Source of the DNA: Chrysomallon squamiferum | Lineage: Eukaryota; Mollusca; Gastropoda; Neomphalida; Peltospiridae | Direction: 5' to 3' | Assembly (NCBI GenBank): GCA_012295275.1 | Contig: CM022672.1 | Coordinates: forward strand, 7,244,884 to 7,308,883 | Length of the DNA: 64,000 nucleotides | Shown: piece after piece, positions 1 through 13,229 of the stretch | Layout of the letters: every line of letters starts with the position of its first letter | Position numbering within the stretch: the first letter of the stretch is position 1 | Program-made: the position numbers and the translations under genes | The notes under the pieces: model-generated | What the model saw: the letters and a program-made list of their open reading frames with translations, nothing else | The model's database searches: none | What the model was told of the DNA's origin: nothing

Positions 1-51
1 TTAGTATTAAATAACAAAGAGTAATAATACTTTTTAAAAAGCTAAAAAAAT

Positions 52-113
52 AATATTAATAATAATTAAAAAAAATAATAATAATAACAAAAAAAAAAAA
101 AAAAAAAAAAAAA

Positions 114-152
<39 letters not shown>

Positions 153-218
153 AATAAATAAATTAATTAATTAATTAATTAAAAAAATAAAAAAAATAAT
201 TAAATAAATAAATAAATA
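52..218 (+). repeat. poly-A / (AAT)n / (AAAT)n compound
   Basis: A-run at about 88-115, then AAT, AAAT and AATT units. Confidence 0.9.
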
Positions 219-1219
219 TTTTGAAATCAAATATTTAACTACAAAATGGTAAATAGAAGACGATTTATAAAATATTTAGGTAACATATAAACATAATGTT
301 ATAAATATAGAACGCAGAATATCACTTCTCATGTCTTTTAATAAAGAGATCTACACACACACATTATATATATATAAATATATATATATCTATATAAACT
401 TTAAAACTGAATGCACACAAATGTATGCTGGAAGCACTGCGTAGAAAGAGGTACATAAAAAGACTGTGTATAAGTAAGTTTGATGAGATGACGCCTAGAT
501 CGACTGAATTTATCAATAAAATTCATTGACCCCGTGAAAGAATTCAATACAATAAGATAACAAATGCTAGTTAGAACTCTTAATTGTGACTTTATTCTTT
601 GTTGTACGTGAAATAAATGTATGAATAAACGTTATTCACATTGACAAAGATAATAATCTTTCAACATTTAAAGAAAAATGGATTTAATGAAAATGTATTA
701 ATCCAAGGCATTTGGATTTAAATATGCTGAATTTCATGAATAATTTGGTTTAATATATAATAAAATTCTGACTCTGGAATTGACTGAACGACAGGCTAAG
801 AGAGAATCTTTTGATTATGATTTGTTATTTTAAACTGTTAGAAAAAAAAAGCGTTTGACGTCTGAACAAACTTCATTTACAAAAAGTCTAACGTGTTTAA
901 TGGAATAAGGCGTTTGTAAAAAACAGAAGTAAAATATAAGATTTTTACCATCTGAACTGCTGAAACTGTACATTTTTGAACGAAGAATTTATTACTAATG
1001 CAAAATTGCTTTTGCTAATTAAGTTTTATTTGTAAATAAGCAGCTATTACATTTTGATATATTTTCAAATACAGATGTTTTTTTCCAATTTATTTATCTT
1101 TTTGTTTGCCTTGTAATAACAAAATACATGTATTACTAAAATCTTACTACTGCTAGATTAGCTGTTGTTTTTGCACTTTTAATAACTGATGCAACATGTT
1201 TTCTTTTGTGTAACTGTAG

Positions 1220-1237
1220 AATAATAATAATAATAAC

Positions 1238-1278
<41 letters not shown>

Positions 1279-1320
1279 TTATTATTATTATTATTATTAA
1301 ATTATTATTATTATTATTTT
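1220..1320 (+). repeat. (AAT)-(CTT)n-(ATT)n microsatellite
   Basis: (TTC)n at 1239-1276 passes directly into (TTA)n. Confidence 0.95.
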
Positions 1321-1812
1321 TTAAATTTTATATCTGCATAAATATAATTATTTGTTAATGTTTTGCAAAATTAATATTTCATATGTAAAAATCTTAGTTG
1401 TATGTTTGGGTTGGATGGTTATGTATCTGAGTGCCTTATTTCAGTTTAGCTTTAGTTTTTTATTTTAAATCAATATTAATTCACTTTTTTGCTAAAATGA
1501 TACCTATACTTCTGCAAAGTGACATGAATTGTAATCATAGTTCTCGGAGTGCAAACTGATTGTATTTCATATAACTCCACATCGGAGATATTAAAGTGTC
1601 TGCATTTTACACAGCTTGTGTTAAATAACAATAGCATGATTACCTTTAAATCGATATCTCTTTTTAAAAGTCACTGAGTATATAAAACAATAAATAAAAA
1701 GTTTATAAAAGCTAAAGAATTTAAGTGTGTGTAGAATAAATAAGTTTATTTAGAAAAAAAAAAAAAAAACATTATGACTTTATTGATTTTTTTGAATGCT
1801 GAATCCATGCAC

Positions 1813-1888
<76 letters not shown>

Positions 1889-1900
1889 GTTATTATTATT
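1813..1900 (+). repeat. (ATT)n microsatellite
   Basis: Nearly pure ATT with one ATTGTT interruption near the end. Confidence 0.95.
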
Positions 1901-2029
1901 GATTTACTTGTGATGAATATTGTCTGCCTTTCAGTCAATGATATTCTGTTAACAGAAAAGTGTGGAAAATAATTGATTTTAAGATAGTGATCTTTTGAAG
2001 TGAGTTAAATTGGTGTTATTGAATGTACT

Positions 2030-2400
2030 TTACTGAACTGTTTGTTACTGAAATTTCTTTCTGTATTTGTGTATGACTGTTGTGTACATGACTACTTTGT
2101 AAATAACAGTGTCAAACGTTATATTATAGTTTACTGTCATTGTACATCACTCTGTTGTGTTTACTGGTCTGTTTTATTGTACTGTATTATAAAACATCGC
2201 AGTAGTATGTTACTGTGTCGTCTGTTATTGTACTGTAAATTTTAGTATTGCATTGTAAAATATTTTACATTGAATACTGTTTTGGTGTTATTATTTTTTG
2301 TTTGCCTTACATATTTCTGTTCTGTGCATTATCGTCGAGTATTGCGCTTCTTAGTACATTCTGTGTAGTATTTGTATGTAATAAATGTATTGCCTGTAAC
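2030..2400 (+). repeat. possible decayed TGTTATTGTACTGTA-type repeat
   Basis: Short phrases TTATTGTACTGTA, GTATTGCATTGTA and GTTACTGTGTCGT recur irregularly. It resembles the 24 kb GTGTTG/TACTG array in composition. The open frame across it has no protein features. Confidence 0.3.
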
Positions 2401-2611
2401 TGGATTCTCTAGACAAAGTGCTAGTCTGTTTTCTAGGAACTTAGATTATGACAGTGATGTATGTGTAGGCTGGTAATTAAAATATTAAATGTAGTGCGAT
2501 ATATTAAAAACTTTATGTCCTGCGCCAGCTATTTTACTCAGGATATAACGTTTACAAAATATGAAAGCCCATTAATTATTTTGTGTATAAGACAGGACTT
2601 GCACTAAGAAC

Positions 2612-2641
2612 ACAGAAGCAGAAGCAGAAGCAGAAGCAGAG
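2612..2641 (+). repeat. (AGAAGC)5 hexanucleotide repeat
   Basis: Five hexamers, followed by CA-rich sequence and the short hairpin ACAGACACAC/GTGTGTCTGT near 2668. Confidence 0.85.
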
Positions 2642-2715
2642 ACACACACAAACACAAATACATACACAGACACACGTGTGTGTCTGTAACTGTGTGCGTA
2701 TGCATGTACATATGT

Positions 2716-2779
2716 GTAAATAAAACATGAATATTGTAACCAACGATGAGTCCTGTTACAATATTTATGTTTTATTTAC
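2716..2779. repeat. 25-bp near-perfect inverted repeat with 14-nt loop
   Basis: The arms 2716-2740 and 2755-2779 are reverse complements except at one position, which would be a G-U pair in + strand RNA. The loop is CAACGATGAGTCCT. The match stops sharply at both arm ends. It could be a tiny palindromic element, the pair of ends of a collapsed MITE, or a small hairpin RNA. The stem is AT-rich and matches no microRNA I recognise. Confidence 0.7.
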
Positions 2780-3879
2780 TTGTTCGTGTTTACTCTAACA
2801 TCTAGATAATAAAGCTTTTTGTATCTAATGATTTATGCAGTTATTTTGTTTACGTGTTTATTATTTCCTTTTGTTTATTTATGTATGAACTCCAGAATGT
2901 TTATATTTATTACTGGTACGAATTCTAATAATATTATTTACAATTTTCTAACAGTGTTTAGTATATCCTACAAAGATCGGCCATCAAATATATTGAATTA
3001 TTCCTCATATATCATCCGTTAATTCAGCTCTGTTGTTGTGTATGATTGATGCTGTGTTCTTACGGCTTAATTAAATAAAGTTGTGATGAAAATGGCTGCG
3101 AGCTCTAATTACGTGCTATGGCATGTATGGTATAAAAGAACAGTAGAAAATATAAGCGTAATACAAATATAAAGTTAATTTTTATTTTTATTAAAATAAA
3201 ACTGATAACTGATAAACTCTTCCATTTAACAAAGACAAAAATAACAATAACAAACAACAACAATAACTAGAAAAATACTTGGTACAGAGATTTACTTACA
3301 AGTGGAATAACATCTCAGTTCCAGAATCCATCCAGTTTTGTATCATAGCCTGAAAATAAACGCAGATCGAGACATATTACTGCACATACCTGGAAAGATT
3401 TTATGTTGCAGTAACAGAAAAAGGTCTCCTCTTTTAAATTCTGTTATTATACTACAAAATATATCTGGCTGACAATTAGCAGTTTATCATCAGTGAATAT
3501 TCGGAGTTAAGTCGTGATAGGTCAGTATACTGTTTATTCAGAAACTGGGTTATTAACTATTCTAACTCATAAACTGCAATCTGTTTATTAAAGGCAAGGT
3601 ATGATTTTACTGTTTATGGGAATGTGCAGATAATGTATCTCTTGTTGTTAAACAATAATAAAACCTCTAGAAGGTAACCTATAACATTAAAAAAACAAAA
3701 ACAACAAACAAAACAATTAGTCTCATAATCGTTAACATGTACTGTATTAAGGTGTTATTGCATTGTTTTATTTTCGATTCACACCTAATAACCTTTAGGA
3801 TTAAAATACTCTATGAGTTCGTGAAACAAATATTCTTTTTCTCCCTTATTTAATTAATCCATCAGAACACAGCATCAAC

Positions 3880-4340
3880 CATAAACGACAAAAGATTTGA
3901 ATTAAATGATGATGTATGGGGAATAATTCAATATATTTCATGGCTGTTTAAATTACGAGACCTTTAGTCGGTTTAAAGAAATCTATAGTGCAAGAAGTTT
4001 ATCGCTGTTGAGGGCAACTTATGCAATTGCGCTTAAATAATTTAAGCACTGTTTTACGACTGTCCGCAAACGTGTACAGTGTGACAACGAGAAAGCTGGT
4101 TCATTTATATTAATCTGTTGTCATTCCTGGCTTTAATTAGATGGCCAGAGATCATTTTACCAGTAATAAAAGCTGAATTTCGTGTCCAGGGAGCACATTT
4201 ATCACTGCGGCGTAACAAGCGCAATGGCAGTGCCTGTACCGGTGTCCTTTGAAGCCGAGAAACCGGAAACAGCCGCATCGTCTGCCGACGGTCAACATGT
4301 CATTTTTCTTCAAGGAGGCAAGAAATTAAAATGTTAAACA
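3880..4340. other. complex-sequence island
   Basis: Non-repetitive sequence, GC-richer at 4190-4320. It contains CTTTAATTAGATGG near 4131 and a 37-codon ATG frame at 4224-4337 (+) that ends in TAA and has no recognised motif. A regulatory element or fossil repeat is likelier than a gene. Confidence 0.4.
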
Positions 4341-5139
4341 GACAAACTTGTTAGTACAAAATTTATGGCCGCTAAACTGCCAGTGAACTATGATGTATTC
4401 CAAAAGAAGAAGAAAAAGAAATAACAAAAAAAAGCGGAAAAAAGGTTTAATTTTTCATGACAAATCTAAATGTACCGCAACATAATAGTTCTTAAAGTGG
4501 TAGCTTATTTTTTTTGCGTATGAATGAATAAGTAATATCTGAAGCAAAATTTTAGGGTAGGATCCTGGATTTTAGAAAAAGGGAACTTCATTATAATGAT
4601 AAATAAAACTTAGAAGATAAATAAACCTCATTATTAAAATTATTATTATTTTTTTTTTAAATTCAAAGCAAAAAATAACATATAATTAACTAAAGACATA
4701 AGACCATTTTTATGTGGGATAACCGTTGATTAAAAAAAGCCATTTGTAACTCGGAAATTAAAACTCGATTCTAAGACGTGCTAGATCTTTCTCAAACCGT
4801 TCTGTGGACAGTTTACCCTATACTTGTCTTTATAATACGTACTTTCCTGTCAGTGGGAAGATACAGATAAAATATCAGTTGTTGCTTGTCGAAGACAATA
4901 GACCACATACCTGTAGCAGCGGGTTTCCTATCACATCATGTTATTAGATAAATGGTGTGTTTCATAAGTAATAACAGTTAAAACAGAAATGGTTTGAGTA
5001 GTCAGTAAACATTCATTCATTCATTTGAACTTACATATAAAAAAATATTAAAATACACGTTCTTTTTCTCTTCTGTTTCTTCGAGTGTTTTTTTTTTTTC
5101 TTCTTCTTCTATTTTTTCATTCTTTGCTTCTTGGCGAAT

Positions 5140-5530
5140 GTCAGTGGTGATTTCTGTATGACTCTGAGTCGTCAGCACAGTCATGGGAACGTCGTAACAA
5201 CGTGAACCGTGATGACGTTTGATCCCTCTGTCTGTCAGTTTGAGTACTATTTTCCAGACAACCAGCTTTGGTAAAACTATTAGAATGGAGGATGGAAGGA
5301 GACAGATGTGGAGCAGTTCACAAAACGAGCTGGTGGTTACAAAACCTCTCAGTGTGTGTAGATGGACACAACCAGGCGAAATAGTTTTGCTCAAAGAGGT
5401 ATTTCTGGAAGCCAGATCAAAGTCTGGGAAGAAAATTAAAATAGGAAATAGTTGTAGTGAATGTGGTGTGAACACGAAGGACAGCCGTTTTGTAACAGAC
5501 ACAAGTTTGTGTTTATGTACACATTCGTGA
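5140..5530. other. complex island open on both strands
   Basis: The + strand has an 81-codon frame from ATG 5285 to TGA 5528. The minus strand is open over the same interval but from a GTG start. Neither shows a domain. Overlapping open frames on both strands argue that these arise by chance. Confidence 0.25.
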
Positions 5531-5652
5531 TGTTAATGTCTAAAACCTATGAGACTTTGGTTCGAATCTTCATTCCGATAGTGCTGTCGACAGTTTCTTC
5601 TTGTTTCATTCTGATATCTGTTCTTTTTCATGAGTGGTGTTAAAGCATTTGT

Positions 5653-5693
5653 TTTTATTTATTTATTTATTTATCATCATCATCATCATCATC

Positions 5694-5759
<66 letters not shown>

Positions 5760-5766
5760 TATTTAG
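5653..5766 (+). repeat. (TTTA)-(TCA)-(TTA)n compound
   Basis: Three successive pure blocks, the last of about 70 bp. Confidence 0.95.
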
Positions 5767-6149
5767 ATTTTATTTAATCAGGAAATAATGCTAATATAAT
5801 TATTGTTTAGTGACTCAAGATAAAATTAGTTTAAATTACAGAGATACATATGAAGACAGCGATACTAATATATTAAACAGTCCATTCAGCTTCAACAAAA
5901 AAGCACATGATATGAAAATACTGTACAAACTAAAAACACAGTGAATAAGTAAAAACATAAATAAAATTATTACATATTACAAAAAATATTCGCAATTTTT
6001 TTTTTTTTTTTTTGAAACAGCGATGGCTGGAAGCTGTTAGATATAATGTACTACTATAAAAAGAATGTAAATTTATAAAAGAAAAACAGCCTGAGAAATG
6101 TATTTTATATAAACAGAGAAAGCAATACAACAACAAATTCAATGCCGAA

Positions 6150-7250
6150 CCAACTCTTTCACGGCCCCCGTTTGTTTAATGTTTTTCCCGATCCACCCGA
6201 GCGTCAGCTATTCGTGTCGCTGTTTTCTTGTTTGTTGTTTGTCAGTAAAAGAATCTTTTATGTGGCGGTTCGGGTTTCTTCTTTTAAACTCCATCATTAT
6301 GAAACAACATATTGTTAACACATAAACGAGCTGACTTGTTACTGTGAAATATTCTTTTGTTTTATTTAGCTTTAAACACATGTTAACGAGTTCTCTAATG
6401 TTTTACAAAAGAGGCGTAGACAGAAGAAAAAAAATTGTTACGCAAGAATTGGTTCAATTTGTTTTTTCATCTTGTTTTTTCTTCTGTATTTTTTCTTCCT
6501 TTTTTTTTTGAAAATATCCGTGTTAAATTCATACGGCAACATCGTTAGAAAGTGATCACTAAAATACAAATGCGGATGCTGGCTTTCAAAAACTGATTTA
6601 ATCGGCTCGTTAGAAAGCTGAAATCTACATTTGAAAACGTTCTTACAGAACACGAGTCAAAACTTAACACCGTTTGATTAATTATCATAATTTATGGCCT
6701 GTCTCTGGCCCGATTAAGCAGAATTCTTTAAGTTTTAACAAGCCTCTGGGTTTCCAGACCGATCTCTTTAAGTGACTTAACAGACACAGGCTTAATACGC
6801 CACACCTGCTACACCAATCATCATTAGCTTTGTTGTGCATGCATGTTTTAAAGTAAAAATTTATGAACGCCTGGTTATTTGAAAATGAGCAGACATGTTT
6901 AAAAAGTCATTGGCGGGTATTGTTTATGGGTTTCGCCCGTTTCAGATGTGGATCTAAACCGAATCAAAAATAAAGGCGAGTCTGAAAACACTGCTGCAGC
7001 GAGTTCATTAAGAAAGTGATGTGTTTCACAGCCGCACTAATGTCGTGTGAACTCAAACTGCTATAACTTTATAGTCCTCATCAGCTCATTTCAGAACTCT
7101 GTTGTAATCTGGAATTACACTGATTTGTACTTATGTCAAATTTATCAAACTAGTCTGAGTTAGCCAGCATTCGAGTGACGTGATTGGATGTTCTTGATCG
7201 ACAAAGATCCACTTCAGTGCAGATAGATTTAAATTCTTAAATATGTTACA
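6150..7250. other. long complex-sequence island
   Basis: About 1.1 kb almost free of microsatellites. It includes an E-box CACCTG near 6804, TTTAAGTGA near 6770 and Fox-like TGTTTATG near 6921. No gene recognised. Candidate regulatory DNA. Confidence 0.4.
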
Positions 7251-7916
7251 ATTTACATTGTTTTATGTCTCTATTTTGTAATTTAGTATTTTTAATTGTA
7301 GAAAAGTTATAATGAAATATTTGGTTTCTGAAGAAACACTATAGTAATTTCAAATCTATATCTTCAATATTTTGTTTCTGCCAGAATAAAGAGTTTATTT
7401 TATATATAAATATTATAAATAAGTGTCAGTTGTAAAGAAATGAACTTCTAATTTACAATCAATTGGTTTCTCTAATTCAAGTGCAATAAATTTAATTTTA
7501 AACTCTTTCGTTCTAGATTGACTCCTATAATTAATTCCCTGAAGTAACTGTAACTGTTGTTCTCTTCATTATTCTCTTTCGTTATCATCTTTGTCTTTAT
7601 CATATTTTTCATCATCACCAAAATCTTTATCATCAAAACCTGTAAACATATTTAATAATTATTATTATTTGTTGTCGTTACGAAAAAAAAAACTTGTGAT
7701 AATACAACCTTCGTATCAATAAACAACAATCTCTGAAGTGCTAAATTTTCTCCGATGCTTGCAAGAATCCCAGAGGGGCCTACTGAATAATGTACTGTAT
7801 TCTGACGTATTCAGCAACGAAATTTCTAGCCTCTTATTTTGTATTAAAGGAACAGAAGCAAGTCTATTTTAGGTTTAAAAGCAACACGTGCGATTCTCAT
7901 CTCTTGTTTTTTCAAG

Positions 7917-8043
7917 TCATAAGGTGCTGCAAAATGCGCATAACGATCACTCCATTTTGCAAGCTGTTGTATCGCGACATTTACCAAGTGAAATATCCGA
8001 AGCTGTCAAAACTGACGGGACCCCCGGGGAGTTCGCCATCTGA
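7917..8043 (+). other. possible terminal exon (unconfirmed)
   Basis: CTCTTGTTTTTTCAAG| resembles a 3' splice site. The frame after it reads 41 sensible-looking codons to TGA 8041-8043 in a GC-richer patch (7960-8095). Another + frame and the minus strand are also open, so the coding call is weak. No homologue recognised. Confidence 0.2.
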
Positions 8044-8204
8044 GCCCACGGTCGAGTACGCCATTAGTGTAACCGTGCAAAACGAGCTCATTATGAATAC
8101 CAAAAATACAGATTATTTATTTTTATTTTTTATTTTACACTGTCATTCTGTTATGAGGAAAACATACTAAAATATTTTAATAATTCTATATTACTCATGC
8201 TTTC

Positions 8205-8395
8205 TTTTTTCTTCTTCTTCTGCTTTTCTTATTACTATTACTATTAATACTGCTGCTACGTCTACCATTACAAAAACTACTAGTACAACTAATACTACCA
8301 CAGCTACAAAAGCAACAATAACAACAAACAAGAACAACAACAACAACTACTACTACTACTACTACTACTACTACTGCTACTACTATACCATCATT
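8205..8395 (+). repeat. degenerate ACT/ACA trinucleotide region
   Basis: Drifted CTT, ACT and ACA triplets ending in a pure (ACT)n of about 28 bp. Confidence 0.8.
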
Positions 8396-8684
8396 ATACA
8401 GTTTTATAGTTACGATAATGAGAACAGTATTATTGTTACTATGACCAATGAATGATGTATGTAATTAGTGGCGTCTGAACCGTCCATCTCCTTACCAGAT
8501 TTGAGTTTCCCTCATTAGTCGATTGACAGAACATTGTATTTTCGTATTTTATCAAAATGTGTCTAATGAAGAAAAAGTTATATTACTGAAATATTTTCAG
8601 AGTAAACTTATTTTTAGATAAATAAGTAGCCAGTATAGCCAGTCAACTTGCATTCTCTTTACTATAATAGTTTATTCAAACTCA

Positions 8685-8791
<107 letters not shown>

Positions 8792-9039
8792 GTCGATCTA
8801 TCCCTCCCTCTAATCCGTCTGTTTTGCTTATATATCTGTTTTTTTTAATTTATTTTATATTTATATTGTCAATATATATTTGTCTCTATCTGCCTACCTG
8901 TCCGTCGTTTGTGGATTGTATATAATATTTTTTACATTAAAATATGCTTCTGTTTTAAAATCAGTTATTAATAACTGTAATTTCCTGAAGCTACGAACTA
9001 CATCTTTTTTCTTCTTAACCAAACCATACATAAACTAGG

Positions 9040-9830
9040 AACTTGTGTTTGTTTTCCGAAAAGGGCAGCATGTTTGAAGATTGTATGGTATTACATCTCT
9101 GTAGTCAGTTATGCTTAGCTGCATGTTATAGGACGCAGTCCCAGAACGTACACTAGTCTTACTTTTTGAGCTTGTGCTCATTTCTCTTCTTCCCCTATCT
9201 ACAGCTCCGGTATTCATACGCGCTCGAAGCTAAATATGATTTTTCCTGTTTTAACGAGGCTCTATTAATCACAAACTAAGGAGCTCTCTAACAAGTCGGG
9301 GTCACGCGCTAAACACGGAAACTGGCGATGCATCACTGCCGGAACTATTTCTCGTCTTCACCCGCGGCATCACGGGTTCTGCCGAACACCGCTCTCTGTC
9401 AAAACGTCACGATTGATTGCCGAGGTAAGGTTCTGCTATAAGTTCGCACAAGCGGCCAAATTACACAACAGTTAGTTCGATGATATGCTATCCGATACTG
9501 TTGAAACAGCGGTGATGGGAAAACAAACTTTACCATCAGCTCTGTAGCAGCCGAAATGAACTCATTAAAAAGCCACATTTACGACTTTACACGAAGACGT
9601 ATGAGCGGACCAGCTAAGAATTCATCGTGCTGTTATATTTTTTTAACTCGATGTGTCAAAAATTAATGCCCCTTCTCGCTTTGAAGTTTATCTAATTGAA
9701 AGTGCATACCGCGACAAGACCGTTATACCCGATCTCGCGATAACCGCGTAATATTCCAGCAATGTCACATGACCAGAGTGAGAACATTTGATTGGAGGAA
9801 TCGTGATTTGGGTACTGACGGCTGCTTATG
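9040..9830. other. CpG-containing complex island
   Basis: About 0.8 kb of the least AT-rich sequence left of 26 kb. From ATG 9328 a frame of 34 codons runs to a donor-like CGAG|GTAAGG near 9422. No partner exon or known domain is visible. Candidate regulatory element; a first exon of an unknown gene is a weak alternative. Confidence 0.35.
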
Positions 9831-10063
9831 ATATTGAGATTTGACATACAGATATGAGTTTTCTTTTGGAAATAATTTATGACGCTTGGGGAGACAGAAG
9901 CGAATTATTGAGGAAATTGTCTTGCCATAATCATAAGTACTACATTTGCTCGCTACGGGAGGTTTCGACTCTGCTTTTCAAGTGTTCAGATAAAATACTG
10001 GTTGAAAAAAAAATATGTTTAATAGCTCAGCCGAATAATGCGAATTAGATTCTTTTTAAATTT

Positions 10064-10300
10064 GTGTAAAAATAATAAAAAAAATAATATAAAAATAATA
10101 TATATATATATATTATATTTATTTATTTATTTAAAACTGTGTTTAATAAATATATATAGTTATATGTTGCTAGAGTCGATTTAGGATATTTTTGCTAATG
10201 ATGATAATGATAAATATGATGATGATGATGATAATAATAATATGTATTTTTATTTTCTGCTATAATATAATAATAACAACAATAATAATAAAATAAGGTC
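10064..10300 (+). repeat. AAT / AT / GAT-type low complexity
   Basis: Short AT, TTTA, GAT and AAT blocks in succession. Confidence 0.8.
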
Positions 10301-10719
10301 TTATTCATTATCAGCATTAATAAACCATAAAACAAATAAATACAGCAACAAGGATACAAAGATACAACAACAAAAGTAAAAACATATTAAAAAAACCGAC
10401 AGAGAAGAGCAGACAAACAAATAAACAAACAAATAACAAATAAATAAACAGTGAACAACAAGGTGAGTAACAAAAGCATGTGTAAAGATTTCAGGTGAAG
10501 ATATTCTTTTTTTGCCTGCCAGTTAAATACCTCAAATTTGACACGATCTAAAAATCTTCAACAAGTGTGGCCTTTGGGTCAAAATCTTTTCCGATAAATA
10601 TTTTAGAAGTCATCTTATATCTTGATAAACAATTAAGTATGAAAATATGCTGTTTATATGGCTTTATTGTTTAAGGCATTACATTCCATATGTGTTTTAT
10701 AATATTATATAAGTTGTTA

Positions 10720-10720
<1 letters not shown>

Positions 10721-10762
<42 letters not shown>
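10721..10762 (+). repeat. (CA)21 microsatellite
   Basis: Pure CA tract. Confidence 0.97.
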
Positions 10763-10763
<1 letters not shown>

Positions 10764-10869
10764 TTTTTAAAATCTGAATGAAAGTGTAAATAGTTTTATA
10801 GATGTTATATTCGACGATTTAAAAAAAAAAGTGTTGCATATGAATTATGTAAATCTGAAACTTACAGCA

Positions 10870-11028
10870 TAATATATATATATATATATATACATATATA
10901 TGCGTGTGTATATTTGCGAAATGCATTCTTTGCTGTTAAATTCCTAAAAATAATGTGAAGTACTTTAATCAAATAACCAGCAAAATAATAATAATAAAAA
11001 TAAATAAATAAATAAATAAAATCTATGT

Positions 11029-11071
<43 letters not shown>
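10870..11071 (+). repeat. (AT)n, (AAAT)n and (ATT)n blocks
   Basis: AT at 10870-10903, AAAT at 10996-11020, ATT at 11031-11071. Confidence 0.9.
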
Positions 11072-11589
11072 CCTGTTATAATTCATCTCACTGAATCACT
11101 CTGAAAACAGAAGTCTTGTTACAAAGCAATCGTTTACACTTGGTCATGAAACTCATTAAAATATGGACGTTGTTTGACCGTGACCTTAAATTCCGCCAGT
11201 AGTAACGACACTAATTCGTCTGCGCTTTGTCTCAATTTGTTAACTTTGATTGACAACATATACTTGGACAATAATTACTCAAAATATAAATAGACAGAAA
11301 CAAAAAGAAATGGAAAAAAAAAAAAAAAAAATAAATAAATAGATGTCTAAAAGGGCAAGAGATATAATGACCCTGTATGGCCTTGAATGGTTTTTGTTTG
11401 ATCGCTATGAAAACCGAAACCTGATTCAGATTAGGACGAATAATATATATTTAACCGTTCTTTTCTGTTTATTTATTTTTATTTAGTTAAGCCGCTTATT
11501 TATTCATATGTTATTAGACGTTTAAAAAAAAAACCCCAAAAACCCCGTTTTCACAGATTTTCATAAAACATTTTAAATACACCTTTAGA

Positions 11590-11666
11590 GGTCTTCTTCT
11601 TCTTCTTCTTCTTCAGCTATTATTATTATTATTATTAATATGATTATTATTATTATTATTATTATT

Positions 11667-11702
<36 letters not shown>

Positions 11703-11734
11703 ATTGTAGGCATTATTATTGCCTTTGTTCTCTA

Positions 11735-11773
<39 letters not shown>

Positions 11774-11806
11774 CTGTTAATAATAATAACAACAACAACA
11801 ACAAAA
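11590..11806 (+). repeat. CTT / ATT / GTT / AAC compound
   Basis: CTT at 11592-11615, ATT to 11669, TTG to 11702, ATT at 11735-11770, then AAT and AAC. Confidence 0.95.
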
Positions 11807-11809
11807 CTA

Positions 11810-12360
11810 TTCTTGTTCGTACATCACAGTCCATCACAGAAACCTGAGGAGAACAATCGGTGCTCCGTCTTGTGAAGAGGAAAGTAACAAGTGACAAGTA
11901 CTGAAATGTCAGGTGTAACGGACACTTCCCGTGACAAGGTAACACTACTTCAAAGAAACACCTGACACGTTCATCATACACCTGTGTACCACCACACAAC
12001 ATGCAGAGTAGAGCATGTTCGTCTTTATTATCTGCCAGACCGACACAGCCAGCCAGCACAACGAGTTGTCTCTGGTGTAACGTGGACGACCACGTATCGG
12101 CTGCAGTGGCTACACGCACACAGACAATTAGCATTACCTAATGCGTTATATAAGGAAAATAAACAACTTAAAGACACATCGACTGGATATGTTTTTTTGT
12201 GTCAAATGAAAGAAGGAATTTTGTTTAATGTTAGCGCTTTCACACGGTCTCGTCAAATATGTTTCGTTAACAGAACTTTTTTTGTCCATTCTGTAAGAAT
12301 TGTATTGAAAATGAACTGTACCTTTTTATTATCGTTCCCTATATACGATTTTCTAAGATA
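11810..12360. other. complex island after AAT/AAC repeats
   Basis: Non-repetitive stretch with AGGTGTAACG (near 11911) and TGGTGTAACG (near 12075), a phrase also found at 15692 and so possibly from an old dispersed repeat. Open frames here are partly repeat translations and show no domain. Confidence 0.3.
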
Positions 12361-12806
12361 ATTTTTTTCAATGGCTGCATTAATTTTATCAAATTTAACT
12401 TCCAAATGAATTATTATTTTGAATAATGAGTGACAAAGCATAATTTTTAAAAGTAGCATTTTATTTATAAAATTTCAAGTGCGCAAGAGTTAGCTTATTT
12501 TAAGTTACGTTTAGTTTTAATTACCTGGTTATTTATGTTTATATTTAGTATTATTACTGTCAAAGAATATCATTTTATAAAATTATTTTTATGATGTTTG
12601 TATTCATTTTAGTGTTAAATATCAGTTTTAAATGCGAATATAACAATTTATCAAATTTCTTTTTAAGTACATATATTAATATGTTTTATGTCTCATCAGC
12701 CTAATTAAGCTAGATGACGATATCATTTTATGTAAATAATGTATTATGTCATTTCTGTTCTCATTGTTTTCTTGTGATAAAATTTAAAAAAATACAATTG
12801 ATATAA

Positions 12807-13107
12807 TAATAATAATGATGATGATAATAATAATAATAACAACAACAACAACAAAAACAACAACACGACAGAAAGAATAACATCAACAATAATAACAATA
12901 ATCATAATAAACAAATATACAGACGTTCTAAACAAATAAAATCAAAGAAATAAATAATTAAATAAATAAATAACCAAGCAAGCAAACACATAAACTAATA
13001 TACAAACAAACACAATAAATAAACAGATAACAAAGCAAGCAAGCAAACAAATCTATAACCAAAAAAAAACAAATACAAATAAATAAATACTTAAATAAAT
13101 AAAAATA

Positions 13108-13146
<39 letters not shown>

Positions 13147-13225
13147 ACAAAACAAAACAAAACAAAACAAAACAAAACAAAACACAAAAATAAAACAAAA
13201 TAAAACAAAATAAAATAAAATAAAT
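12807..13225 (+). repeat. AAT/AAC, (AAAT)n, (AAAAC)n, (AAAAT)n compound
   Basis: The cleanest parts are AAAT 13108-13148, AAAAC 13149-13183 and AAAAT 13184-13222. The unit changes by single steps from AAAT to AAAAC to AAAAT. Confidence 0.9.
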
Positions 13226-13229
13226 CAGT

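Noticed and set aside
4224-4337. 37-codon ATG frame with balanced codons
   Set aside because: Short, no homologue recognised, no splice context. Kept only as a note in the island entry.
5017-5502. 161-codon minus frame
   Set aside because: It starts at GTG, ends in low-complexity Glu/Lys, and overlaps an equally open + frame. No domain.
5548-5560. GGTTCGAATC resembling a tRNA B box
   Set aside because: No A box or cloverleaf partner stems are found upstream.
11613-12134. 173-codon minus frame
   Set aside because: Its C-terminal half is poly-Asn and poly-Leu from AAT/AAC repeats, and the rest has no recognisable domain.
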